Made by a program: the position numbers and the translations under genes
Assembly (NCBI GenBank): GCA_020975725.1
Contig: QXJR01000007.1
Location: forward strand, 558,001-622,000
Length of the DNA stretch: 64,000 nucleotides
From: Picocystis sp. L7
Taxonomy: Eukaryota > Chlorophyta > Picocystophyceae > Picocystales > Picocystaceae
Reading direction: 5' to 3'
Notes under the pieces: model-generated
Database searches by the model: none
Told to the model about the DNA's origin: nothing
The model's input: the letters and a program-made list of their open reading frames with translations, nothing else
Part shown: in pieces, positions 44,012 through 53,574 of the stretch
Position numbering within the stretch: position 1 is the stretch's first letter
Layout of the letters: every line of letters begins with the position of its first letter

Positions 44012-46462
44012 ATGGTGAGGAGCATGGCCGACGCAAGCGCGCAGTTGGACGCGGAAACGTTCGACCCTGCCGCGTTCGTGAACGAGGTGTTTCCCACAGA
44101 ATCGTCTCTTGGAGACGTGGACGACATCGTGGAAAAGGTCAGGCGACGCATCAAGGACGTGGATGGGGAAATACGGGCTTCCGTGAGATTGCAAAGCAGC
44201 GCAGGACTTCGAGCCAGAGAAGACCTTGGAAGTGGACAGCATGCCATCCAGGAACTGGGAGAGAAGGTCAAAGAGATCAAACAGAAATCCGAACAGAGCG
44301 AAAGAATGGTGCAGGAAATATGCAGGGATATCAAGAAGCTTGACAACGCCAAGAAACATCTGACCCTCACCATCACCACACTCAGAAGACTGGCCATGCT
44401 CGTATCGGCCGTAGAGCAACTCCAAGGGATGGCGGATCGGAGAGAATACAGGGATGCGGCGAGCCTGCTGGAGGCGGTCAACCAGCTCGTAGCCTTCTTC
44501 GAACCTTTTTCCTCCGTTCCTAGAGTGGAGGAGCTGAGAAATACCCACAAGAACATCAAAACACAACTGCGAAGCTACATACAACATGATTTCTCCACGT
44601 TGGCCGTGCAAGCTAGCCCAGAAAACGATGCAGAGTATCAAAGGGAGAAGGGGGTGCTCTCCGACGCGTGCCTTGTGGTGGATGCCTTGGAACCTCAAGT
44701 GAAAGAAGAGATTGTGAGCAGCATATGCAACCGGGAGCTAGGATCGTATGCACAGATTTTTGCAGGGTCGGCAGAAGTTTCACGACTGGACAAAATTGAT
44801 CGGAGGTATGCTTGGTTGAAGAGACAATTGAAGCTGCGCGAGAGCATGTGGGATGTTTTCCCATCCAGCTGGAAAGTACCCCAAATAGTGTGCGCAACGT
44901 TCTGCAAAATCACAAGGGTCCAGCTTGCAGAAACACTGGATGCAAGGAAGGGAGAGGCGGATGTAGCAACTTTGCTTACAGCCCTTCAGAGGACTATTGA
45001 GTTTGAGAATGAAATGATGGAGAGATTTTCACCCGTAACAACTAGCCGAAGATCGGATGTGGATTTCGTGGACGCATCTTTGTCCGATGCGATGAGGAAA
45101 AAGTACAGTTTGGATGACCAAAGCCACACCTCGAAGGAATCTGAGTACGTGGAGGATGCAGCAGAGGCTGTGTCACATGTTCGTTTCCGCGGGGCCATTT
45201 CAGGGGTGTTCGAATCTCATCTACAATGCTATGTTGACCTGGAAGAAAGTAGTTTGATGGACGTGCTTGATGGGCTTCTGAAAGAGGAGACATGGAAGAG
45301 TGCTGATGAGGACAACAAGGTGCTTATGAGTAGCATGGAATTGTTCCTTCATATGAAACGTTCATTGAAGCGTTGTAGTGCATTGACCCGCAACCAGACT
45401 CTTTTCAGCCTGTTTGGTTCTTTCCAGAAGATCCTATTGTCTTATGCAAAAAGGTTAGAAGATAAGCTACCGCGCCCCCCTGCAGGAATGAATGCTGTAC
45501 CATCGTCAGACAGGTACGATTGGCAACTAAGGATCAGTGAGGAGGAAGTGGAAACAATATGCAATATTGTAAACACAGGCGAATATTGCCTCGAGACCAC
45601 CACCAGTTTAGGGGAGAATTTGACGAAGATCTTGGAAGAACCTTTCTCAGAATCAGTGGACATTTCGCCACAAGAAGATGCTTTTAAGGATGTCATCACC
45701 AGATCCTTGAACGTTCTCATGCTTGCCATTGCTACCAAAATGGAATCTGCACTTGTTGCGATGACAAAGAAGAACTGGGCAGGGTTAGACAGTGTTGGGG
45801 ACCAGTCAGAATATGTCGGAGCTCTCCAAGATATGCTCATCAAGAGTGGTCAGGCCATTGGAGGATTTTTGTCCCCTGTGAACTTCCAGTACTTCTGTGA
45901 GAAACTGGTTGCATCGTTTGTCCCTAGAATTTACTCCACTGTCTTGCAATGCAAGAGATTGGGCGAGACAGGTGCGCAGCAACTTCAGGTGGACCTGCAT
46001 GCAATCCAAGCGTATATGCTTGAACTTCCCACGACTGGTGGACTTGACAAGGTGGATGCATCTTTCTCAAAGTATGTGAGTCAAGAAATGGGAAAGTCTG
46101 AAGCGATTTTGAAGATCGTGTTGTCACCCCCCCATTCCCTGGCAGAGACTTTCAGCACATTATTGCCTGGTGCTAACGTTTTGGACTTTGGTCGGATCCT
46201 GGAATTGAAGGGCATCAAACGTCAGGAGCAACAGGAACTTGTGGATCTTCTGTCTGGAGAGAAGACCTTGCGCGAGACACAGGAGTCACCCGCGGAAGTC
46301 GACTCCTCCAACTCGACGAAGACATCCGAGGTGGTGGGCAAGGCGGTAGCTGCCATGCATCGCAGTCGCGGTAGCTTCCGCACCCACGCGGAAGACTTCA
46401 GCTTGAAGATCGGCGACCGTCTCCGTCGGGCTGCTTCGGAGAGCAAGCGTTTTTTCCACTAG
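44012..46462 (+). CDS. VPS53: VPS53, subunit of the GARP/EARP tethering complexes
   Basis: A protein of about 812 residues from MADASAQLDAETFDP (ATG 44024; an ATG at 44012 adds MVRS). The N-terminus matches Vps53: FDPAAFVNEVFPTESSLGDVDDIVEK, then a coiled coil (EKVKEIKQKSEQSERMVQEICRDIKKLDNAKKHLTLTITTL), and LDKIDRRYAWLKRQL, the most conserved stretch of the family. It tethers endosome-derived vesicles at the trans-Golgi (GARP) and recycles cargo (EARP) with VPS51, VPS52 and VPS54/50. The C-terminal tail (SRGSFRTHAEDFSLKIGD) is basic and variable. No intron seen. Codon use shifts from GC-richer to more neutral along the gene. Confidence 0.93.
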   Translation: MVRSMADASAQLDAETFDPAAFVNEVFPTESSLGDVDDIVEKVRRRIKDVDGEIRASVRLQSSAGLRAREDLGSGQHAIQELGEKVKEIKQKSEQSERMVQEICRDIKKLDNAKKHLTLTITTLRRLAMLVSAVEQLQGMADRREYRDAASLLEAVNQLVAFFEPFSSVPRVEELRNTHKNIKTQLRSYIQHDFSTLAVQASPENDAEYQREKGVLSDACLVVDALEPQVKEEIVSSICNRELGSYAQIFAGSAEVSRLDKIDRRYAWLKRQLKLRESMWDVFPSSWKVPQIVCATFCKITRVQLAETLDARKGEADVATLLTALQRTIEFENEMMERFSPVTTSRRSDVDFVDASLSDAMRKKYSLDDQSHTSKESEYVEDAAEAVSHVRFRGAISGVFESHLQCYVDLEESSLMDVLDGLLKEETWKSADEDNKVLMSSMELFLHMKRSLKRCSALTRNQTLFSLFGSFQKILLSYAKRLEDKLPRPPAGMNAVPSSDRYDWQLRISEEEVETICNIVNTGEYCLETTTSLGENLTKILEEPFSESVDISPQEDAFKDVITRSLNVLMLAIATKMESALVAMTKKNWAGLDSVGDQSEYVGALQDMLIKSGQAIGGFLSPVNFQYFCEKLVASFVPRIYSTVLQCKRLGETGAQQLQVDLHAIQAYMLELPTTGGLDKVDASFSKYVSQEMGKSEAILKIVLSPPHSLAETFSTLLPGANVLDFGRILELKGIKRQEQQELVDLLSGEKTLRETQESPAEVDSSNSTKTSEVVGKAVAAMHRSRGSFRTHAEDFSLKIGDRLRRAASESKRFFH

Positions 46463-46923
46463 CATGGTCCAAACGAACACCATGGGATGGTCATCTGTGG
46501 CTTTGGATTCCTTTCTTCCATCTTGGGGTCCAATGGTGGGGAAACCATGCTCCCCCTTTTTCTTCGATCGTGTGCCCCCCTTCGTGGTACCTTGGCCGAG
46601 GAAGGCGTCCCTCTGCCTCCCTCGCCACCCTCGTCCTGGATCGAACCGAAGGGGGGCATTGGATGCTTCCTCTTGGGTTGAGCAGTAATAAACGCCACTT
46701 GGCCTTCGTCGAACACGTCTGAATCGCTTCGCGAGGCGACAGCGAAGCGGAGCGAAGGGAGATACGTAGGCGTCATGAACGTCCTCGATCACAGTGCGTC
46801 GCGTGGAGGTGGAGCACGGACGATGGAACGAAAGAGAAAGACGCCAGGAAGGAGCAAGAGCTGACCAAGCAAGCCGAACGTGGCCACGACAAAACGAAGT
46901 CTCGCAGTTCGGACAGAGGCCCA
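46463..46923. other. Spacer between VPS53 and AGTRAP-like genes
   Basis: 460 bp of 3' UTR and promoter. A few short biased frames; nothing recognised. Confidence 0.5.
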
Positions 46924-47634
46924 TGGACGTGCTGAACGACGTGGATCGCGTGCTCCAAGCGGCCAAGTAAGTGCCACCGACGCGAATCGATGCCGTACAC
47001 GCGCTGCGAGACCGATGGGAAGGAACACCGGACGTGGTCCCGCGCAAGTGGCGAATTTCCACTGACGTTCGTCGGAAACACGCCAGGCTTCTCCTCCTGT
47101 TCCAAGTCGGATGTGCGATGTTTGGGGAGCTTGGGCACGCCGGTGCTGCATACCTTAGTAGTACGTCGTTGGTGGCGCGTGCGTCGGTTCTCTCGAACAC
47201 GTCGAGCCTTGGCTGACAACGTGATGGCGCCTGGGAACGCCTGCAAAGATTCCTTGGCAGTTTCTTTGTTTGGAATGGTGGCCTTGGAGCTTGCGACCTT
47301 CCAGCAAGCCACGAACCTGTGCATGATTTACGGCATGCTGCTGCCTTGCATGGTCGGGCTAGACGTGTTCTGGATGGCAACCAACAAAGCAAGCAAGCTC
47401 GTCATTGCCATGGGCATCCTTAGTTTTATCGCCAGGGTATTCTCTGTGCCATGCTGGATGAGCATGTGGCAGCAAGGATTTCTGTTTGCCAGCGGCAATT
47501 TCGCACCCGTGCTCCAGCCAGATGGATACAGTGGTCCGCCGTCCAACAAGAGCTATCCTGGGAGCTCTTCCCAGAATCCCGCACAAGCACCAGGCAAGGC
47601 TCCCGTTGTGGGAGGGTACCAAAGCATCACGTGA
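46924..47634 (+). CDS. AGTRAP-like small multi-pass membrane protein
   Basis: Three short exons fit together in frame: 46924-46967, 47087-47160 and 47249-47634, with introns 46968-47086 (gtaagt...cag, phase 2) and 47161-47248 (gtacgt...aag, phase 1). The product, about 167 residues, starts MDVLNDVDRVLQAAK and has four hydrophobic segments: LLLLFQVGCAMFGELGHAGA, SLAVSLFGMVALELATF, NLCMIYGMLLPCMVGLDVFWM and LVIAMGILSFIARVFSVPCW, followed by a polar Gly/Pro/Ser tail ending GGYQSIT. Size, topology and the LVIAMGILS..ARVFSV segment (AGTRAP: GVGMAILSLLLKPLSCC) resemble angiotensin-receptor-associated protein, a Golgi/endosome membrane protein. The small second intron is the weakest part of the model; exons 2 and 3 are inferred from phase and hydrophobicity. 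Confidence 0.65.
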
Positions 47635-48062
47635 TGGGTGGTGCCGTGCATCGTGCGCATGCTGATGGAGGGCGTACATCGCTACCCATTCCATGTAACG
47701 CTGAAAATAATCGTTCTTTCCATTGCTGATGTTGTACGTTACCCAATGCATAGAGCATTTCGCTGGTCGTGTAGGTCGATGGCATCCGCCCATGACTGGC
47801 AGAACATCCACCGCCATCTCCGTTGGACCAAGCTGATGTTTGGTTCGCCTTTCTTCTCTTTCGTTCCACGGACCGTGCTCGCCACTCTCTGAACTTGCAC
47901 CGTCCAAGCAGATGGACTTCCGGAAGTTGTGGATCCATCCTGTGATGGACCGTCGATGGATCGAATTACACCCCCTTTTCACGATCCCTGCATCCCCGGG
48001 ACGGTCTCCATCGGTCCTTGTCCCTAGGCGTTTGTCAGTGTGGACCGTGTGGACCGTATGGA
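47635..48062. other. Spacer before the PAPS-type transporter
   Basis: 430 bp of 3' UTR and promoter for the following gene; GC-rich toward the right. Nothing recognised. Confidence 0.5.
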
Positions 48063-49286
48063 ATGGGATCCGAGGGTGGGTTTCCCTCCCATCTGTGGTC
48101 CAATCGCGCGAGAAGAAACCAATCGTCCCAAACGCGGCAGCTTGCGACGGAAGCCATACGTGTGCGCTCCGGCCGCGGAGGCGGCTCCCACTCGTCTTCT
48201 TCCGAAGGAGACGTGGTTGAAGCGCAGGAGAAGCCGCAAGACGCACCCGAAAACATGCTGAAGATGCTCGCCGTGCCCTGGATCAACGTCACCTTCTGCG
48301 TGGTTGGGATCGTCGGCAGCTTGATGGTCTATGGATTCCTGCAGGAGAAGGTGATGACAAGACCGTACGGTGTGGAAGAAGAGAAGTTCACCTACTCCAT
48401 GTTCATCGTGCTCAACAACCGTCTGATCAGCTGTGCGGTCGCCGTATTCGCCCTCTGGCTCAAAAGTTCCCCCGTCGCACCCGTTGCACCTGTTTACAAG
48501 TACTTTGGCGTCTCCCTGTCCAATGTGATTGCCACCTTCTGCCAGTACGAAGCGCTCAAGTACGTTTCCTTCCCCCTGCAAACACTGGCCAAATGTGCAA
48601 AGATGATACCAGTCATGATCTGGGGATACTTCATCATGAAGAGGAGGTACAATGCTAAGGATTATCTGGTTGCCTTGTTGGTCACGGGAGGGTGCACCGC
48701 CTTCCTCCTGTATGGAGACGTCGGCCCCTCTCACGGATCGAAGTCCAAGTCCAACACGACCGTGTACGGCATGCTCCTCATGCTCGGATACTTAGGATTT
48801 GATGGATTTACTAGCACCTTCCAGGATAAACTGTTCAGCGGATACCAGATGGAAACGTACAACCAAATGCTGTATGTCACTGCCTCCTCCACATTGATCT
48901 CGACCATCAGCTTGCTCTCGTCCGGGCAAGTGGGTCCAGCAATCGCGTTTGTGACGAGGCACCCAGATTGCATGGTGAACATTCTGACACTTTCCGCTGC
49001 ATCCACCATGGGCCAACTTTTCATTCTGTACACGATCAAGGAATATGGGGCACTCCTTTTTGCAACAATCATGACCACGAGGCAGTTCTTGTCCATCTTG
49101 CTCAGCTGCATCGTTTTTGCACATCCACTGACATGGCAACAATGGGTGGGTACGGGCGTCGTCTTTAGTGCACTGTATTACAAGACCCTGTCGAAGAAGA
49201 AGACACCGGAGAAGCCCGTGCAAGAGACCGCAATGGCTTCGACCAGTAGCGCAGAGCAGGAGAAGAACCCCCTACTCCCACAGTGA
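48063..49286 (+). CDS. SLC35B2: PAPS/nucleotide-sugar transporter (SLC35B2/B3-like)
   Basis: A multi-pass Golgi/ER transporter of the drug/metabolite superfamily, 407 residues from MGSEGGFPSHLWSN, or 343 from MLKMLAVPWINV (48255). Family hallmarks: YGFLQEKVMTRPYG, FNNR-like IVLNNRLISC, SLSNVIATFCQYEALKYVSFPLQTLAKCAKMIPVM (core of the PAPST/UTR5 group), GYLGFDGFTSTFQDKLF, and ASTMGQLFILYTIKEYGALLFATIMTTRQFLSILLSC. This spacing matches the 3'-phosphoadenosine-5'-phosphosulfate transporters SLC35B2/B3 and also the UTR/SLC35B1 group; PAPS for Golgi sulfation is the likely cargo. The N-terminal extension is basic and Ser-rich and might be extra leader. The C-terminus is polar and lysine-rich, as in retrieval-signal proteins. 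Confidence 0.85.
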   Translation: MGSEGGFPSHLWSNRARRNQSSQTRQLATEAIRVRSGRGGGSHSSSSEGDVVEAQEKPQDAPENMLKMLAVPWINVTFCVVGIVGSLMVYGFLQEKVMTRPYGVEEEKFTYSMFIVLNNRLISCAVAVFALWLKSSPVAPVAPVYKYFGVSLSNVIATFCQYEALKYVSFPLQTLAKCAKMIPVMIWGYFIMKRRYNAKDYLVALLVTGGCTAFLLYGDVGPSHGSKSKSNTTVYGMLLMLGYLGFDGFTSTFQDKLFSGYQMETYNQMLYVTASSTLISTISLLSSGQVGPAIAFVTRHPDCMVNILTLSAASTMGQLFILYTIKEYGALLFATIMTTRQFLSILLSCIVFAHPLTWQQWVGTGVVFSALYYKTLSKKKTPEKPVQETAMASTSSAEQEKNPLLPQ

Positions 49287-49417
49287 GGAACGTTTTGGAC
49301 ACATGATACACAGAGAGCCACGCGGCTGCTGTATTTACAGGAGGCATGGAGTGCCACTCTCATTTCTTCGTGGAATTTGGGCTGAGACTCGTAAGCATTA
49401 CAAATGGCAGGGTAGGA

Positions 49418-50371
49418 TTACCTTCGTCGCACCTTCTCCCGTGACCCCGCGGCATCGCCTGACCACTGGCTTGTAAGGTACTCCGCCACACCAGTGGGCT
49501 TGTCCTCCGCTAGCCCCTCCCAAACGCCTTCCTCTCGTCTCTTCCATCCTGGAGCGAGTGAAACGACTTCACCTATCACTATCAGCGTCGGCGATTCCAG
49601 TTGCGCGGCGCCGACTTTCTCGCACAGTTTCGAGAGGTTTGCAAACACTGCTCTTTGTTCTGGCAGCGTGCCGCGTTCCACTGCGACGGCCGGCGTGGTC
49701 CCTTCCATGCCCCCTTCTCCAAGTTTTTCTACGAGCTCAGGCAACGTAGAGAGGCCCATGTAGACCACAAGGGTCGTTTCTTCTCCGTTCACATGATGCA
49801 GGTTGTCCACTGGGACGCTTCCATCGGTTCGCAGGTGTCCGGTGAGGAAGCGTACGCTGGTGGCCAGTCCTCGGTGGGTCATCGGGATGCCCAATTCGGC
49901 ACCGATACCTGCTGCTGCGGTGATCCCTGGCACGCAGTACACCTTGACCCCTCTTTCTTCCAGGTATTCCATCTCTTCGCCGCCTCTTCCGAACACGTAC
50001 GGATCGCCTCCCTTCAAGCGGAGCACCGACGCTCCTTCTTCGGCGAAGAACTGCATCAGCTGGTGGATCTCTTCCTGCTTCCTGGTGTGGAAGCTCTTTT
50101 CCTTTCCCACGTACACCATCTTGGCCCCTTGATGCACCATCTGCAGGATCTCCGGAGACACCAATCTGTCGTACAGCACGACGTCGGCCGTCTGCATCAG
50201 CTTCCACGCACGCAAGGTGAGCAGTCCTGGATCCCCTGGTCCGGTTCCCACGAGATACACCCGACCCACCTGGGTTCCTTGTCCGGTCACGTCCCTTCCT
50301 CTCGAAGCATGGAACCGTGTGGTGCTCCGACGGACGCTTCCGAGGCGCAGAGGCGGCTTGCAAAGCGCCAT
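49418..50371 (-). CDS. UPM1: Uroporphyrinogen-III C-methyltransferase (siroheme branch), plastid
   Basis: A 317-residue SAM-dependent enzyme that makes precorrin-2 from uroporphyrinogen III, the first step toward siroheme for sulfite and nitrite reductases. From MALCKPPLRLGSVRRSTTR the first ~35 residues read as a plastid transit peptide. Motifs: VYLVGTGPGDPGLLTLRA, LRLKGGDPYVFGRGGEE, VPGITAAAGIGAELGIPMTHRGLA and TLVVYMG, the standard cobalamin-type (precorrin) methyltransferase set. The frame is open upstream to 50587 but that sequence is GC-rich leader. The stop lies about 130 bp from the PAPS transporter stop, so the two genes converge. Confidence 0.93.
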   Translation of the reverse strand: MALCKPPLRLGSVRRSTTRFHASRGRDVTGQGTQVGRVYLVGTGPGDPGLLTLRAWKLMQTADVVLYDRLVSPEILQMVHQGAKMVYVGKEKSFHTRKQEEIHQLMQFFAEEGASVLRLKGGDPYVFGRGGEEMEYLEERGVKVYCVPGITAAAGIGAELGIPMTHRGLATSVRFLTGHLRTDGSVPVDNLHHVNGEETTLVVYMGLSTLPELVEKLGEGGMEGTTPAVAVERGTLPEQRAVFANLSKLCEKVGAAQLESPTLIVIGEVVSLAPGWKRREEGVWEGLAEDKPTGVAEYLTSQWSGDAAGSREKVRRR

Positions 50372-51806
50372 CTTCTCGTCGAGCGAAGTGCGAATGGAGG
50401 CGAACTCCGACCTGGTTCGGTTGTAAACCCTTCCCGAAGTTAAGCACGGAATGAACCCCGGGGGGGGACATCCTCTGCGGGTGCGGGATGGCGACCGGGT
50501 CGGGGAGGGACCTCGCCATAGGACGAGGGGGTGGGAGGGGTCGTCTCCCGTGGAGGCATTCCACGTCTGTCCCTTGGACCGGGCCAAGGGTCGTCCATGG
50601 GACCCACGTGGGGTCCAGCTGTGACAAGGACGTCCATGCCCTGTGCTGAACCCGAACGCTGTTTATTGTTGTGAACCGTTGGGAAGATGCCGGGAGGGTT
50701 TCTTCCTTCTCCCAAGTAGATTCGACCACGGATCTTCCGCGACATTGCGTCGATTGCGGTATCGTCGTACGGATCCAGACTCACTCTCCAAAGCTCGATG
50801 GAGTGGACAGGCACGTTCTCGTGTCGCGCCAAGTCCGGAGTTCTAGTACAAGCAAGGTGTCTCGCTCTTCCGACAATCGTATGGGTTTGTTCGTCCAATG
50901 CGGGTAACTTCGAACGGTTTCATGGTGACCGACGTGAGCTTGTCACTGTGCTTCGTTTCCTTCGTCAGACCACATGTGGATCCGTCCATCGATCTGTTGG
51001 TTTGGATCAAGGGAGGGATCCGCCTGGTTGAGGCTGGAGACCCTCCCTGTACTATAGGTGCTTCAACGCCCGCTCTCCTTTGGTTGCATGGGGATCCATG
51101 GAAGCGAGATCGTCGAAAAGGCGAGAGTCGACACACGTGGTGAGGAGAGCACCAAACGAGCGAAGCGGGACGCGCCTCGATGCCCGCCGACGGACGAGGT
51201 GGAGGGGAGGGACGGGATACGCACGGCCCACGTCATCGGCGGGTCGGACCACGCACGAAGCCGCGTCCCCCACGTCGCGCCTCCCTCGACTTTCAACCGC
51301 CGCGTGGATCCCAGGACGTGTGCGTGGAGGCGAGGTTTCGCGTGCACGTACGTCCTTGGACGCCTCGGTGTTTCCCATCTCTTTTTTCATTCGTTCGTCG
51401 GTTGGTTGGAGGACGTCTCGGAATCGACGCACGTCCACCGTTCCCTCCAATCCGATTCGTCCTTGGAGATGCAGGGGGGGGTGGACCCCAACCATCGCGT
51501 CCCGTGCCGTCGAGGAAGGTCGCGCTCCTTCCCCTCGTCCCCGGTGGATTCCGGGAAGGAGGGTCCCGGATCCTCGACGGGCACGGATCGAATCCTCCTC
51601 TCCCCCCGCCTGCCTCCGTTCGCCTGGGTGGGTTGGGGCAGGGGTGGGCACCCTCCCTTTCGATCGGACGTCCTTGATCGAGTCTTCCGATCAAGCCTTC
51701 CCTTTCCTTCCCGGTTGAAAGGGGCGTGTCCACCCTCGTGTCCAAGAGCAGGTCCACGAGAACGGTTGAGGTGGTGTGCGGCGAAGGTCGACCGAAGCAC
51801 GCCACG
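50372..51806. other. GC-rich spacer between methyltransferase and thioredoxin genes
   Basis: About 1.4 kb. Large overlapping open frames exist on both strands (51058-51948 plus, 51387-52532 minus) but show no domain and strongly biased codons. A G-run/C-run stretch occurs near 51470-51480. The two genes diverge here. Confidence 0.5.
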
Positions 51807-52274
51807 ATGCGCTTGCACACGTGCGCCTGCCGCGCTTCCGCGGGGGTGCGAGGCACTCCCCTGCGCCTCGGACGCGTCCGTCGGACGCGTGCTTCGCCTG
51901 CACCCCTCCGTGCCGCGTTGGAAGCCAACGCGGAGACCGGAAACGTGATCGAAGTGTTCAGTCCGGACGAATTGCAGGCGCAGCTGGACCAAGCTGGCGA
52001 CAAGCTGGTGGTGTTGGACATCGCCACCAAGACCTGTGGACCCTGCAAGCTCATCTTTCCCACCGTCGTGGAGATGAGCAAGGAGTACACCGACGCCGTG
52101 TTCCTGAAGATCATGGGCGACCACGACGCCGAAACGCGTGCGCTGATGAAGCAATGGGGTGTCAAGGCGGTGCCGATGTTCAAATTTTTCAAGAACGGCG
52201 AGCAAGTGCATTCGCACACCGGTGGCAAGCCGGACAAGCTCAAATCGTACTTCACGGAGCACTACGGTGCATGA
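51807..52274 (+). CDS. Plastid thioredoxin f-like protein with CGPC site
   Basis: A 155-residue protein from MRLHTCACRASAGVRGTPL: Arg/Ser/Cys-rich transit peptide to about residue 35, then the thioredoxin fold VIEVFSPDELQAQLDQAGDKLVVLDIATKTCGPCKLIFPTVVE, with the CGPC redox site, the buried Asp replaced in context by DIATKT, and the cis-Pro motif AVPMFKFF followed by TGGKPDKL. The closest plant type is thioredoxin f, which reduces Calvin-cycle enzymes. The residue before CGPC is Thr, not the usual Trp, so its redox behaviour may differ. Upstream in-frame ATGs to 51726 are not needed. Confidence 0.88.
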   Translation: MRLHTCACRASAGVRGTPLRLGRVRRTRASPAPLRAALEANAETGNVIEVFSPDELQAQLDQAGDKLVVLDIATKTCGPCKLIFPTVVEMSKEYTDAVFLKIMGDHDAETRALMKQWGVKAVPMFKFFKNGEQVHSHTGGKPDKLKSYFTEHYGA

Positions 52275-52495
52275 ACCAGGGAGGACGTGGCGGGCTTTGC
52301 CTGCGACGACGAGAGATCGGTGGTGGTGGTCCTCTGGTTTCTCTTCTTTTTTTTTTTTGGTTCTGGTGGTGGTGCTCGATGTGGCGTTGTAACCCGTGCG
52401 TGTGTGTGTCTTTGTCCGTTCGCACGTGCTGCATGCCTTTCGAACGCAAGCCAGGACGCGCAGGTGCGACCGCCACGTCCCTGGCGCGGTCTGGT
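52275..52495. other. Short spacer
   Basis: 220 bp between thioredoxin and the orphan gene stops. Contains a TC/TG-rich run (a stretch of T about 52345-52355). Nothing else seen. Confidence 0.5.
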
Positions 52496-53278
52496 TCAGT
52501 CGCAGAGCGCCCAGGACACGTGACCGCTCCACGTTTCGTGCGGTTGGAGCACGCTTCGACCGCTCCTACGTGTGGATTCCGCGTCTTCTGGTTCCATCGT
52601 CTGGAAGTAGAGCTCGCCACCTTCGTCTTCGCCTGCGTCTTGGAGCAGAGACGCCAACCAGGCGTTCCAAGGCGCAGGAACGGACGCACGCGGTGGCGAC
52701 GACGCGCGACGCACGTGCGCCGCGACGTCCGGGAAGCCTTCCCAACGACAACGTGTGGTCAACCTCCTTCCACGATCGCGCATGTCCAACGCAGAGGCAC
52801 GTCGCTCGAACTGCAGTCCAGCCACGTCGGCCACCTTCCAGTGCGCCTCCACGTTCGGATGGACGCACCAGGCGCGTTCCGCATCGCGGTTGCGACACGT
52901 GACCTGCACCTTCACGTCGGCATCCGTGATGCGGACGCACAAAGACGTCGACACCGGTCCTGCCTCGCCACAAAGACACACCTCGTCCACCACGCCGTCC
53001 TGGCCTTGGTCTGGAAGGCGCCAAGCCACGTCCACGAGCTCGGAAGGTTCCGAAGGAAGCGCCATCGCGGCGCCAAGGTGGTGTCGCACGGGACGTGCGC
53101 GCAGGTCCAGGACGATTCCCTGTTCGCAAAGCATCTCCTCCCGTCCGCCATGGAAGGCCACGGCCGTCCAGGAACACACCTTCGGCGGAGATAGGCGCAG
53201 GTGCAGGGACGCGCCGCTGGGACGCGCCAGGCGCACCTCGCGGTGGGCGGGCATGGCGGAACTGAACGGCGTCGGCAC
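52496..53278 (-). CDS. Orphan protein of unknown function
   Basis: A 260-residue protein from MPTPFSSAMPAHREVRL (an ATG nine codons in, at 53254, is also possible). It is GC-rich and largely soluble, with many Arg, Val, Cys and Trp residues: VCSWTAVAFHGGREEML, VDVAWRLPDQGQD, HPNVEAHWKVADVAGLQF and WSGHVSWALCD at the end. No signal peptide or membrane segment. It looks beta-rich. No family recognised. It faces the thioredoxin stop and lies between two spacers, and a reverse-strand frame of similar length overlaps it, so translation is only moderately sure. Confidence 0.5.
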   Translation of the reverse strand: MPTPFSSAMPAHREVRLARPSGASLHLRLSPPKVCSWTAVAFHGGREEMLCEQGIVLDLRARPVRHHLGAAMALPSEPSELVDVAWRLPDQGQDGVVDEVCLCGEAGPVSTSLCVRITDADVKVQVTCRNRDAERAWCVHPNVEAHWKVADVAGLQFERRASALDMRDRGRRLTTRCRWEGFPDVAAHVRRASSPPRASVPAPWNAWLASLLQDAGEDEGGELYFQTMEPEDAESTRRSGRSVLQPHETWSGHVSWALCD

Positions 53279-53574
53279 GGGCGCACACGACCACCATGGC
53301 GCAGACGTGATCCTCCACCATCTGCTTCCATCTTGGACATCAAGAGGAGGAGGACGAAGAGAAACGGGAATGGAAAGCAGGATCGCACGTGTGGCCTTGA
53401 CGAAGCATGCGCCACCTGTCCCAGCTGAGAAGGAGGCAGACCCGACCCTGTCCCAACCAGGGACATAGGTGCATGTCCAGGTGGTGGGAAGACCCCCACC
53501 AGGACAGGCCCGAAGAATGGACAGGAAGGAACCCAGGGGTCACGTGCCATCCAGGCAGAAACGATCGTATGGAT
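53279..53574. other. Spacer before IPI1/TEX10
   Basis: 296 bp between the orphan start and the IPI1/TEX10 stop. Nothing recognised. Confidence 0.45.

Noticed and set aside
46286-47392. 368-residue minus-strand frame
   Set aside because: It overlaps the conserved VPS53 end and the AGTRAP-like exons and has shadow-like composition.
50440-50470. Short similarity to 5S rRNA (CGAAGTTAAGC) near the methyltransferase start
   Set aside because: The following GGATGG box is at the wrong distance and the remaining 5S arms are absent; it lies in a gene leader.
51058-52532. Long frames on both strands in the GC-rich spacer
   Set aside because: Strong composition bias, overlap between strands and no domain; typical of GC-rich DNA without stops.
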